DNA from: CAMLHU01 sp039917855 | Lineage (GTDB): Bacteria > Gemmatimonadota > Gemmatimonadetes > Gemmatimonadales > GWC2-71-9 | Reading direction: 5' to 3' | Length of the DNA: 49,879 nucleotides | Assembly (NCBI GenBank): GCA_039917855.1 | Contig: JBDSIR010000033.1 | Span: 1-49,879 of the forward strand | Part shown: piece by piece, positions 8,956 to 16,257 of the stretch | How positions within the stretch are numbered: position 1 is the stretch's first letter | Layout: each line of letters begins with the position of its first letter | Notes under the pieces: generated by a model | Told to the model about the DNA's origin: nothing | Databases searched by the model: none | Seen by the model: the letters and a program-made list of their open reading frames with translations, nothing else | Translations under genes and position numbers: made by a program

Positions 8956-10731
8956 ATGAATCGTATTGCGTGCGAAGCCCGTCCTGAGCGGCAGCGAAGG
9001 ATGCTGCGTGCTGCGGGGGCCCCGGTGTTGGCCCTCCTCCTCGCTTCCTGCGGGCCCTCCTCCCCATCGCTCGCTCCCATCCCCGGCCCGACCAGCGGGA
9101 TCAACGCCGCCTGGCCATATGCCGGGAAGGCGCGGGTGACGGAGGGGGCGCAGGCGATGGTGGTGTCGGGGAGCCCGATCGCGAGCGAAGTGGGCCGGCA
9201 GATCCTCCAGGCAGGCGGCAACGCGATCGACGCGGCCACCGCCGTTGGATTCGCCCTCGCGGTGGTGCATCCCGAGGCGGGCAACATCGGCGGGGGCGGT
9301 TTCTCGATGATCCGGCTCGCCGACGGGTCGGTGCAGGCGCTCGATTACCGGGAGGCGGCGCCGACCCGCGGGTCGCGCGACATGTACCTCGACCTGCACG
9401 GCGATCCGTCGGATCTGAGCATCACCGGTGCGCTCGCCGCGGGAGTCCCGGGCGCGGTGGCGGGGCTGGTCGAGCAGCAGCGGCGGTTCGGCCGGATCCC
9501 CTTCGCGCAGGTCATCGCGCCGGCGATCCGGCTGGCGATGGAAGGATTCGTGGTCGACGAGTACCGACAGAACTCCATCGAGGGGGAACGCGATCGGCTC
9601 TACCTTTTTCCGGCCTCCCGCCGCCAGTTCCTGGCGGACGGTCACGCTCCGCGCATGGGCACCACCTTCCGCCAGCCCGACCTGGCCCGCACCCTGATGA
9701 CCATCCGCGACCGGGGACGGGACGGGTTCTACACCGGATGGGTGGCCGATTCGATCGTGGCGGAGATGGACCAGAGCGGGGGCTACATCACCAAGCCCGA
9801 CCTCGCGGCGTACCAGGCCAAGTGGCGCGACCCCGTGCGCATCGACTATCGGGGCCACACGATCTACTCGATGCCTCCCGCCTCGTCGGGAGGCATCACG
9901 ATGGCCGAGATCTTCAATATCATGGAAGGATTCGGGCCGTTGCCTCCTTTCGGTTCACCCCAGCTGCTACACCTCGAGGCGGAAGCGATGCGGCGGGCCT
10001 TCACCGACCGCAACTTCTACCTGGGCGACGCCGACTTCGAGCAGGTGCCCCGCGCGCGCCTCACCTCCAAGGTCTACGCCGACTCGGTGCGGATGATGAT
10101 CGACGAGGGTCACGCGACGCGATCGGACTCGGTCAAGCCCGGCATCGACGGGATGCACACCACGCATTATTCGGTGGTCGACGCCGACGGGAACGCCGTG
10201 AGCACCACCACCACGCTCAACAACAGCTACGGCAGCGCGGTGACCGTGGGCGGCGCAGGTTTCCTCCTGAACGACGAGATGGACGACTTCGCCACCGCTC
10301 CAGGCAAGCCCAACATGTACGGTCTGGTCCAGGGCGAGGCGAACGCCATCAAGCCGGGGAAGCGGATGCTCTCGGCGATGACGCCGAGCATCGTGCTCGA
10401 CCCGCAGGGGCGGCTTCTGCTGGTCGTCGGCACGCCGGGAGGCCCCACCATCATCACCCAGGTCTACCACGTCATCTCGAACGTCATCGATCATCACATG
10501 GCGTTGCCGGATGCCGTGGCGGCGCCCCGGACGCATCATCAGGGATTGCCGGACGAGCTCCGGCTCGAGCGCGACGGCTTCCAGCCCGCCGCGGTGGCTC
10601 AGCTTCAGCGGATGGGACATACCGTGGTCTATCGCGGGCGCTGGGGCGATGTCGAGGCGATCATCCGGACCGCGACCGGGTGGGAGGGAGTGTCGGATCC
10701 GAGATTGGGGGGTGGGGGCGCGGGGTACTGA
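8956..10731 (+). CDS. ggt: Gamma-glutamyltransferase, exported lipoprotein form
   Basis: Transfers or hydrolyses the gamma-glutamyl group of glutathione and similar peptides in the periplasm. 591 aa single-chain precursor that self-cleaves before the Thr in TTHYSVVD (about residues 400-402). Also seen: GGGGFSMI, NNSYGSAVTVGGAGFLLND and the oxyanion-side GKRMLSAMTPS. N-terminal hydrophobic stretch ends in lipobox LLASC. ATG at 8956 has GGGAAG 5 nt upstream; ATG at 9001 is an alternative giving a shorter signal peptide. The 8981-9005 stretch resembles a dispersed repeat, so the n-region may be recently acquired. Confidence 0.95.
   Translation: MNRIACEARPERQRRMLRAAGAPVLALLLASCGPSSPSLAPIPGPTSGINAAWPYAGKARVTEGAQAMVVSGSPIASEVGRQILQAGGNAIDAATAVGFALAVVHPEAGNIGGGGFSMIRLADGSVQALDYREAAPTRGSRDMYLDLHGDPSDLSITGALAAGVPGAVAGLVEQQRRFGRIPFAQVIAPAIRLAMEGFVVDEYRQNSIEGERDRLYLFPASRRQFLADGHAPRMGTTFRQPDLARTLMTIRDRGRDGFYTGWVADSIVAEMDQSGGYITKPDLAAYQAKWRDPVRIDYRGHTIYSMPPASSGGITMAEIFNIMEGFGPLPPFGSPQLLHLEAEAMRRAFTDRNFYLGDADFEQVPRARLTSKVYADSVRMMIDEGHATRSDSVKPGIDGMHTTHYSVVDADGNAVSTTTTLNNSYGSAVTVGGAGFLLNDEMDDFATAPGKPNMYGLVQGEANAIKPGKRMLSAMTPSIVLDPQGRLLLVVGTPGGPTIITQVYHVISNVIDHHMALPDAVAAPRTHHQGLPDELRLERDGFQPAAVAQLQRMGHTVVYRGRWGDVEAIIRTATGWEGVSDPRLGGGGAGY
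8981..9005 (+). repeat. Copy of the dispersed CCTGAGCG...GAAGGATC repeat at the ggt 5' end
   Basis: GTCCTGAGCGGCAGCGAAGG followed by ATGCT resembles the copies near 18419 and 26222. Here it is in-frame coding for the ARPERQRRML part of the signal-peptide n-region. Confidence 0.45.
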
Positions 10732-10734
10732 GTT

Positions 10735-10835
10735 GAAGGGCAAGGGAAAGGGCAAAGTTGGTGGAATGCAGAAGGCGCAAGGAGTCGATCCCTTGCGCCT
10801 TCATGCTTCGCGCCTCATTGCCGTTGCCCTTCTAC
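10735..10835. repeat. Hexamer word palindrome with inner 12-bp hairpin
   Basis: The left arm (10735-10755) is built on AAGGGC, AAGGGA, AAGGGC. The right arm (10819-10835) is its inverse (TGCCGTTGCCCTTC). Inside, GAAGGCGCAAGG (10771-10782) pairs perfectly with CCTTGCGCCTTC (10791-10802). It fills the gap between the convergent ends of ggt and the lipoprotein gene and probably terminates both. Confidence 0.8.
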
Positions 10836-10836
10836 G

Positions 10837-11550
10837 TTACCGTGAGAAAGCGCCTGACAGCCTGATCCGCATGTAGTTGCCGGGACGGATCACGACGTCA
10901 CGGTCGTTGGTGTTGCTGGCGACGGCGGCACCTGCCGCGGCGCCGACGACGGCGCCGACGACCGTGCCACGGCGATTCCCACCGATGACGCGACCGGCCA
11001 CGCCGCCGGCGACGGCACCAGCGCCGACCTTGGCCGCATCACCCGCGGTGACCCCGCGGCCGACGATCGAGTACTTGATCGAGTCGACGGTGGCACTGAT
11101 GGCATAGCTCTGCCCGCCGATCTGGACCGACGTCGGGGTGAGCTGAAGCTTGCCGGTCTTGTCGTTGTCGTTCTCGGCCGGGGCGAGCACGTCGATCCGG
11201 AGCGCCACGACGGAACCGGCGGGGATCACGGTGCGGCCCTGGGCGTCCTTCACGTCCGCGGACACCGTCATCCGCATGGTCTCACCCGCCTTGTTGCGGC
11301 GCGAGGTGATGGAGTCGAGGGCCGAGCCGACGAACTCCGTCCCGGCCGCGAGCGCCGAAGCGGGACGCGGGGCCGGGGGCCTCGGCGTGGAGGGGCGGTC
11401 CGCTGCCCGGTCGTTCAAGGCCGCGGAACTGTCGGCGGGGGCCATCGCGAGGTCGCGCTGAAGACTATCAGCCTTGGCCGCATCGCTCGAACCTTTGCCG
11501 CAAGCGGCAAGGGTGAGGGCGGCAAGGATGGTGAGGTATCGGGTCTGCAT
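10837..11550 (-). CDS. Glycine-zipper lipoprotein of unknown function
   Basis: 237 aa. Signal peptide with lipobox LTLAAC, then a Pro/Ala-rich linker, a beta-rich middle domain (about 70-165) and a glycine zipper (AGAVAGGVAGRVIGG ... VVGAVVGAAAGAAVA) like rickettsial 17-kDa antigen and SlyB proteins that insert in the outer membrane. Start ATG has GGGAGG 9 nt upstream. It is divergent from the ABC exporter at 11611; promoters overlap around 11595-11612. Function beyond envelope location is not evident. Confidence 0.88.
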   Translation of the reverse strand: MQTRYLTILAALTLAACGKGSSDAAKADSLQRDLAMAPADSSAALNDRAADRPSTPRPPAPRPASALAAGTEFVGSALDSITSRRNKAGETMRMTVSADVKDAQGRTVIPAGSVVALRIDVLAPAENDNDKTGKLQLTPTSVQIGGQSYAISATVDSIKYSIVGRGVTAGDAAKVGAGAVAGGVAGRVIGGNRRGTVVGAVVGAAAGAAVASNTNDRDVVIRPGNYMRIRLSGAFSR

Positions 11551-11595
11551 AGGTAGGTCCTCCCTGGGGTGACTTGTCCGAGCCTTCCTGCCCGG

Positions 11596-11601
11596 TAACC
11601 T
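11596..11601 (+). promoter_or_regulatory. -10-like box before the ABC exporter
   Basis: TAACCT, 9 nt before the ATG at 11611. An AAGGA at 11604-11608 could alternatively act as a close SD (2 nt spacing). Confidence 0.35.
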
Positions 11602-11610
11602 TTAAGGATA

Positions 11611-13359
11611 ATGGATTCCCTTCGAACTGTATGGCCGTACCTCCGTCCCTACCGTCTGGCCTACCTTTTCGGGCTCCTAGCGGTCCTGGGGGCGAACGGC
11701 TTCCGGACCCTCATCCCCCGGTTCCTCCAGCACGGGATCGACGCCATCTCGGCCGGCGCGCCCCGCGTCGAGCTGTATCGAGTCCTCTTCCTGCTGCTCG
11801 GGGCGGCCCTGCTGGGGGGGATCTGCAGGTACGTGATGCGCCAGCTCCTCAACAGCGCGAGCCGGAAGGTCGAGACCGACCTCCGCGACGCGCTCTTCGC
11901 GCATCTGGAACGCCAGTCGGCCACCTTCTTCGACCGCCACACCAGCGGCGACCTCATCGCCCGCGCCACCAACGACCTCCAGAACGTCCGCATGGTCGCC
12001 GGACCGGCGATGATGTACCTGGTCGACACCTTCGTCCTGACCATCCTGATCATCCCGATGATGGCGGCCACAAGCGGGCGCCTTACCCTGTGGGTGATGG
12101 TGCCGCTCGCGGTGCTCCCGGTGGTGATGGTCTGGTTCGGGCGCCGGATCCACGAGCGCACCCAAGCGATCCAGTCGCACTTCGGCGTGCTGACGGACCA
12201 CGTGGTCGAGAACCTGAGCGGCGTCCGGATCATCCGAGCCTACCGACAGGAGCAGGCGGAATCGACGGAGTTCACCCGGCTGAGCGAGGAGTACAAGAAG
12301 CGGAACATGGCCCTGGTCCAAGTATCGGGGGTGTTCCACCCGGCGCTCGGACTGCTGGCGGGAGGGGGCACGATCATCATCCTCTGGGTCGGGGGCAATC
12401 AGGTGATGGCCGGCGCGATCACCATCGGCGCGTTCGTCGCCTTCGGGATGTACCTCGCCCAACTCATCTGGCCGATGATCGCCCTTGGCTGGGCGGTGAG
12501 CCTGGTGCAGCGCGGCGCCGCGTCAATGAAGCGGATCAACGAGGTCTTCGCCGCCACCCCCACCATCCTCGAGCCCGCCGAGCCCACCCCGCTTCCCCAA
12601 GCCACCGGCCCCCGTACCCTCGCGATGGAAGGGGTCTCGTTCAAGTACCCCGGCGCCGCCGACCGCGGGTGGGTGCTGCGCGATATCTCGTTCCATCTGG
12701 CGGCGGGGGAATCACTCGCCGTCGTTGGCGCCACCGGTTCGGGCAAGAGCACGCTGGTGGAGCTCCTGACGCGGGCATACGACCCCACCGAGGGACGGGT
12801 CCTGGTCGACGGGCTCGACATCCGCCGGATCCGCCTGGCGGACCTCCGCCGCGCAGTGAGCCATGTGCCGCAGGAGACCTTCCTGTTCAGCGCCACGGTC
12901 CGCGACAACGTCCTTTTCGGGATGCCCGACGATGGACGTCTCGAGCGCTCCGCCGAGCAGGCCCAGCTCACCGAGGCGCTCCCCTCGCTCCCGCAGGGCT
13001 ATGACACCCTCCTGGGCGAACGCGGCATCAACCTGTCGGGCGGACAGAAACAGCGTACCGCCATCGCGCGGGCGCTCGCGAAGGACGCACCGATCTTCCT
13101 GCTGGACGACGCCCTCTCAGCGGTCGATGCCCAGACCGAGGCCGCGATCCTCACCAACCTCCGTTCGGCGCTGGCGGGAAAGACGACGGTGATCGTCTCC
13201 CATCGCCTGGCGGCGGTGAAGGACGCGTCGCGGATCATCGTGCTGGATGAGGGACGGATCGTCGAGGAAGGGACCCACGCCGAGTTGATCCGGCGCGAAG
13301 GGAAGTACTGGGAGCTCATCCGGCGGCAGCAGTTGGAGGAGGCGCTGGAAAGCTCATGA
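11611..13359 (+). CDS. ABC transporter, fused permease and ATPase (MdlB/MsbA-like exporter)
   Basis: 582-aa half-transporter; works as a homo- or heterodimer to export lipids, drugs or peptides. Six membrane helices (residues 1-310) then an ATPase: Walker A VVGATGSGKSTL, Q-loop VPQETFLFS, signature LSGGQKQR, Walker B IFLLDDALSAVD and H-loop VIVSHRLAAV. The substrate cannot be read from sequence. Single gene, flanked by divergent lipoprotein and convergent ccdA. Confidence 0.95.
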   Translation: MDSLRTVWPYLRPYRLAYLFGLLAVLGANGFRTLIPRFLQHGIDAISAGAPRVELYRVLFLLLGAALLGGICRYVMRQLLNSASRKVETDLRDALFAHLERQSATFFDRHTSGDLIARATNDLQNVRMVAGPAMMYLVDTFVLTILIIPMMAATSGRLTLWVMVPLAVLPVVMVWFGRRIHERTQAIQSHFGVLTDHVVENLSGVRIIRAYRQEQAESTEFTRLSEEYKKRNMALVQVSGVFHPALGLLAGGGTIIILWVGGNQVMAGAITIGAFVAFGMYLAQLIWPMIALGWAVSLVQRGAASMKRINEVFAATPTILEPAEPTPLPQATGPRTLAMEGVSFKYPGAADRGWVLRDISFHLAAGESLAVVGATGSGKSTLVELLTRAYDPTEGRVLVDGLDIRRIRLADLRRAVSHVPQETFLFSATVRDNVLFGMPDDGRLERSAEQAQLTEALPSLPQGYDTLLGERGINLSGGQKQRTAIARALAKDAPIFLLDDALSAVDAQTEAAILTNLRSALAGKTTVIVSHRLAAVKDASRIIVLDEGRIVEEGTHAELIRREGKYWELIRRQQLEEALESS

Positions 13360-13366
13360 ACCAACT

Positions 13367-13539
13367 GCGCACCACGGAGACACGGAGGGCTCCGTTCACG
13401 ACTAGATCGCTTTCATGGAGCAGTAAGTGATGTGGTCCCAAGGGGAGCTCTCCCTTTGGGACCACAAAACATTGTCATCCTGGCTCCAGACCGGAGTGAC
13501 GCGACCGGAGGCGATCCCTCCGTGTCCTCCGTGGTGCGC
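13367..13539. repeat. CACGGAG-word palindrome between the exporter and ccdA
   Basis: The left arm 13367-13389 (GCGCACCACGGAGACACGG, then AGGG) matches the reverse complement of the right arm 13516-13539 except for a 1-nt insertion. Nothing coding lies in the 182-bp gap. The loop contains a hairpin at 13431-13466 and a partial GTCATCCTG-type repeat at 13472. Confidence 0.85.
13431..13466. terminator. Hairpin between convergent ends
   Basis: TGTGGTCCCAA (13431-13441) pairs perfectly with TTGGGACCACA (13456-13466); the AGGGGAG/CTCTCCC inner part extends the stem imperfectly. No clear U-tract on either strand, so terminator role is tentative. Confidence 0.55.
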
Positions 13540-13541
13540 CG

Positions 13542-14267
13542 TTAAAGCCGCTTGCGCAAGAACTCAGGGGTAATGGCGTTCAGATACGACGCCAGCTCCG
13601 TGAACTTCCCCGTGACCAACAGGATCCCCACGATCACCAGCAGCGCGCCTGACACCCGCTGCACCCACGGCAGGTACTTCCGGAAATTCTGGAACCAGTC
13701 GAAAAAGCTCTCCACCGTCCACGCCGCCACAAGGAAGGGGATCGCGAGGCCGGCGGAATAGGCGCCGAGCAACACCATCCCGCGCCCCAGGGTGTCCTGA
13801 GTGCTTGCAAGGCTGAGGATCCCACCCAGCACCGGCCCCAGACAGGGGGTCCACCCCGCCCCGAACGCCATCCCCACCAGGAACGCCCCCAGCACGCCGA
13901 GCGGCTTTTCCTGGAGGTGCACCCGGGCATCCATCTGGAGCGCCGGGATCTTGATGACACCCATCGTCACGAGGCCGAAGAAGATGATCAGCACCCCGCC
14001 GATCCGCCCCACCATGCTCTTGTGGGCGGCGAGCGCGGCCCCCAGGGCCGTGGCGCCGGCCCCCAGGAGCAGGAAGATCGTCGTGAACCCGAGCACGAAG
14101 AGCGTCGCCTGGATCATCGCCACACGCCGGCGATCGGTCATCTCGGCCGCGTTCATCCCGGTCACGAAGCCGAGGTAGCTCGGCACCAGAGGAAGGACGC
14201 AGGGAGAGAGGAAGGAGAGGATGCCGGCCAGCAAGGCGACGGCGATGCCGATGGAGGGTTCGGTCAT
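13542..14267 (-). CDS. ccdA: Cytochrome c biogenesis protein CcdA (DsbD-like thiol transporter)
   Basis: Inner-membrane protein carrying electrons from cytoplasmic thioredoxin to periplasmic thiol proteins. 241 aa, six helices, with the two half-repeats each holding a conserved Cys-Pro: LSFLSPCVLPLVPSYLG and GAGWTPCLGPVLGG. ATG at 14267 overlaps the fur stop by ATGA; an upstream start at 14300 would add a Pro/His-rich leader and is unlikely. Last gene of its operon. Confidence 0.93.
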   Translation of the reverse strand: MTEPSIGIAVALLAGILSFLSPCVLPLVPSYLGFVTGMNAAEMTDRRRVAMIQATLFVLGFTTIFLLLGAGATALGAALAAHKSMVGRIGGVLIIFFGLVTMGVIKIPALQMDARVHLQEKPLGVLGAFLVGMAFGAGWTPCLGPVLGGILSLASTQDTLGRGMVLLGAYSAGLAIPFLVAAWTVESFFDWFQNFRKYLPWVQRVSGALLVIVGILLVTGKFTELASYLNAITPEFLRKRL

Positions 14268-14737
14268 GAGCGGAGTTGGGTGAGGTCGCGGCGCTGGCAC
14301 TCCCGGCAGAGACCGTGCAGTTCGACGCGATGGCGCTGGAGCAGGAACCCGTGTTCGTCGGCCAGGAAGCCGAGCATGCGGTCCACCCGTTCGTGAGTGA
14401 ATTCGGTCACCCCGCCGCAGCGGGTGCAGACGAAATGGCCGTGGTCGCCGCGGTCGGGGCTCGGTTCGAAGCGACGGGTGCCCTCGCCGAAATCGTGGGA
14501 GCGGGCAAGGCCGGCGTCGACGAGGATGTCGAGAGTGCGGTAGACGGTGGCGGTCCCGATCTGGTGGCCGCGCTCCTTGAGGCGGCGCTGCAGCGCCTCG
14601 GCCGAGAGGTGACCTTCGCCGTCGAAGAGGGAGATGGCGATGAGGTCACGCTGGCGGGTCACCGGGAGGCGATGGTCGCGGAGCCAGCGCCGGAAGCGCT
14701 CGAGCAGCTCGGCGGCCTGCTCCTTACTGAGCTTCAC
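14264..14737 (-). CDS. Fur-family metalloregulator
   Basis: 157 aa from the GTG at 14737 (the frame stays open to 14800, but that would overlap the upstream gene by 77 nt). Winged helix with TATVYRTLDILVDAGL, a dimerisation domain with HGHFVCTRCGG and LHGLCRECQ, giving two CxxC zinc sites. Whether it senses Fe, Zn or peroxide cannot be decided. It sits in an operon with ccdA and the LOR/SDH gene and overlaps both neighbours. No clear Fur box seen at the operon start. Confidence 0.9.
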   Translation of the reverse strand: MKLSKEQAAELLERFRRWLRDHRLPVTRQRDLIAISLFDGEGHLSAEALQRRLKERGHQIGTATVYRTLDILVDAGLARSHDFGEGTRRFEPSPDRGDHGHFVCTRCGGVTEFTHERVDRMLGFLADEHGFLLQRHRVELHGLCRECQRRDLTQLRS

Positions 14738-15113
14738 CGGGCGCCGTGGCGGACGTCGGATACCATTTCGACACCGGTACCGGCGTTGGAGCACCTTCAT
14801 CCACCCGCTTCTCGACGTCGGCGAGGAGGCGATCCAACGCCTCGATGGGGCCGCTGCCGACCTCCTCGACCGTCGACTGCCACTGCCCGCGCAATTTTCC
14901 CTTGATCGTGGCCACGTAGCACGCCGTGTAGATCCGACGCCGGTCGCCGTCGATGCGGGAGAGGATGGCAGTCCCCGCCTCCTGGAGGCCGTTGCGCAGG
15001 GGTTGAAAGACCCAGACCCCGTCGATCTCCGTCGGAGGGAGCTGGAGCGCGACCTCGTCGGCGAGGCGTTCCCAGCGCGACAGCGGACCGGTCCCCCCGG
15101 TCGGCGCCGTCAT
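14724..15113 (-). CDS. Conserved-looking hypothetical protein, 129 aa
   Basis: Not recognised. A soluble alpha/beta protein with no signal peptide and a Pro-rich C-terminus. The part VWVFQPLRNGLQEAGTAILS and RRRIYTACYVATIKGKLRGQ looks like a compact beta sheet. ATG at 15113 overlaps the LOR/SDH stop by ATGA, and its end overlaps the fur start by 14 nt, so expression is coupled. The position supports a real gene; function unknown. Confidence 0.8.
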   Translation of the reverse strand: MTAPTGGTGPLSRWERLADEVALQLPPTEIDGVWVFQPLRNGLQEAGTAILSRIDGDRRRIYTACYVATIKGKLRGQWQSTVEEVGSGPIEALDRLLADVEKRVDEGAPTPVPVSKWYPTSATAPGEAQ

Positions 15114-16201
15114 CGCTGTTCCTTCGCCCACTGCTCCACGTACACCCGAAGCACCGTCATGAAGTCCTGCGCGTTGGTCACTACCCCGAACGCCTGGTGA
15201 GTGCCGCGATCCTTGAGCTTGTTGACCACGAACTCTTCCTGGTCGACGCAGATCGTCATCAGCGGCGTCGGCTGGCCCTTCGCATCCATGTAGAACGCCG
15301 GCAGCATGTTGCCCACGGCGATGGCGTGGAGCGCGGTGGCCACCATCACGGCCCCGGTCGCCTTGACGGCGTGTTCGCGCATCGCGTCCTGCGCCTCGAG
15401 GGAGTGGCTGTACACGCCGGGAAGGGGCCCGTCGTCCCGGATGGAGCCGGCGAGGACATAGGGCACCTTGTGCGTCACCAGGGCGTGCATGATTCCGCTC
15501 TTGATGAGCCCCGTCTCCACCGCCTTCTCGATGCTGCCCAGGGCGCGGACCTTGTTGATCGCACGCATATGCGTGCCATGCCCCCCGTCGGTCGGGTTCC
15601 CCTTGTTGTCCATCCCGAGCGTGGTGCCGTAGATCGCGGCCTCGATGTCGTGCACCGCGACCGCGTTGCCGACCAGCACCGCGCCGACGTACCCGTTCTG
15701 GATGAACCATTCGAAGTCATGGCGCGCGCGGGAATGCACCAGCGCCGGTCCCGCGACCCAGAGGACGTAGCCGCCCCCCTTGGCCTGCTGACCCAGACGG
15801 GCAGCGAGCTCCTCGTAGTTGACCGGCCGCTCGCGGCTCACCTCGGTCGACATGAACTTGAACTCCGCCTTCCCCGCCCCTCCGCCCAGGAATCCAGAGG
15901 CATGCACGAAGATCCCCTCGCTGCCATCCTCGGCGTGCCCCATCACGATCTGGTCGCCCTGCTTCAGGCGGCGGGGCTCGCTCACCTCGAGCCGGTCGCC
16001 CCGGCGGACGATGACGCAGTCCATGCGGGGACGATCCGGCATCACCCAGCGCCCACCGAGGCGGACGTAGGTCGGGAGGTTGGAGGTGCTGAAGAAGTCC
16101 TCCGGAAGGACCCCATCAGCCGGGAGCGGGGCAAAACTGGCCTCGGGCGCCGCCTGCAAGGCGGGCGTCGAGAAGTCGGGACCACGATAGGATTCGCTCA
16201 T
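15110..16201 (-). CDS. LOR/SDH-domain protein, ornithine cyclodeaminase-like (TIGR00300 type)
   Basis: 363 aa. The C-terminal two thirds carry the LOR/SDH conserved region: VLWVAGPALVHSRA, VGAVLVGNAVAVHDIEAAIY, GGHGTHMRAINKVRALGSI, LIKSGIMHALV, VLAGSIRDDGPLPGVYS and ICVDQEEFVVNKL. Related archaeal and cyanobacterial proteins convert ornithine to proline using NAD (family knowledge); the activity here is inferred. The short N-terminal part lacks an arginine dihydrolase domain. First gene of the fur/ccdA operon, divergent from the TonB receptor. Confidence 0.87.
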   Translation of the reverse strand: MSESYRGPDFSTPALQAAPEASFAPLPADGVLPEDFFSTSNLPTYVRLGGRWVMPDRPRMDCVIVRRGDRLEVSEPRRLKQGDQIVMGHAEDGSEGIFVHASGFLGGGAGKAEFKFMSTEVSRERPVNYEELAARLGQQAKGGGYVLWVAGPALVHSRARHDFEWFIQNGYVGAVLVGNAVAVHDIEAAIYGTTLGMDNKGNPTDGGHGTHMRAINKVRALGSIEKAVETGLIKSGIMHALVTHKVPYVLAGSIRDDGPLPGVYSHSLEAQDAMREHAVKATGAVMVATALHAIAVGNMLPAFYMDAKGQPTPLMTICVDQEEFVVNKLKDRGTHQAFGVVTNAQDFMTVLRVYVEQWAKEQR

Positions 16202-16210
16202 GCCGGGCGA

Positions 16211-16216
16211 AACCTA
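16211..16216 (-). promoter_or_regulatory. -10-like box of the LOR/SDH gene (leaderless candidate)
   Basis: TAGGTT on the minus strand, 9 nt before the ATG at 16201, no SD in between. Confidence 0.45.
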
Positions 16217-16245
16217 GCCGCCTCGCGCAAGTGTCGGAAGGACAG

Positions 16246-16251
16246 TAGCTT
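16246..16251 (+). promoter_or_regulatory. -10-like box of the TonB receptor (leaderless candidate)
   Basis: TAGCTT 6 nt before the ATG at 16258; no room for an SD. The 56-bp divergent gap holds both this box and the opposite one at 16211. Confidence 0.45.
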
Positions 16252-16257
16252 AGCCAG

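Noticed and set aside
14724..15710. Long 328-codon frame starting inside the LOR/SDH gene
   Set aside because: Only the last 129 codons are not shadow coding; the ATG at 15113 with a 4-nt overlap is the real start.
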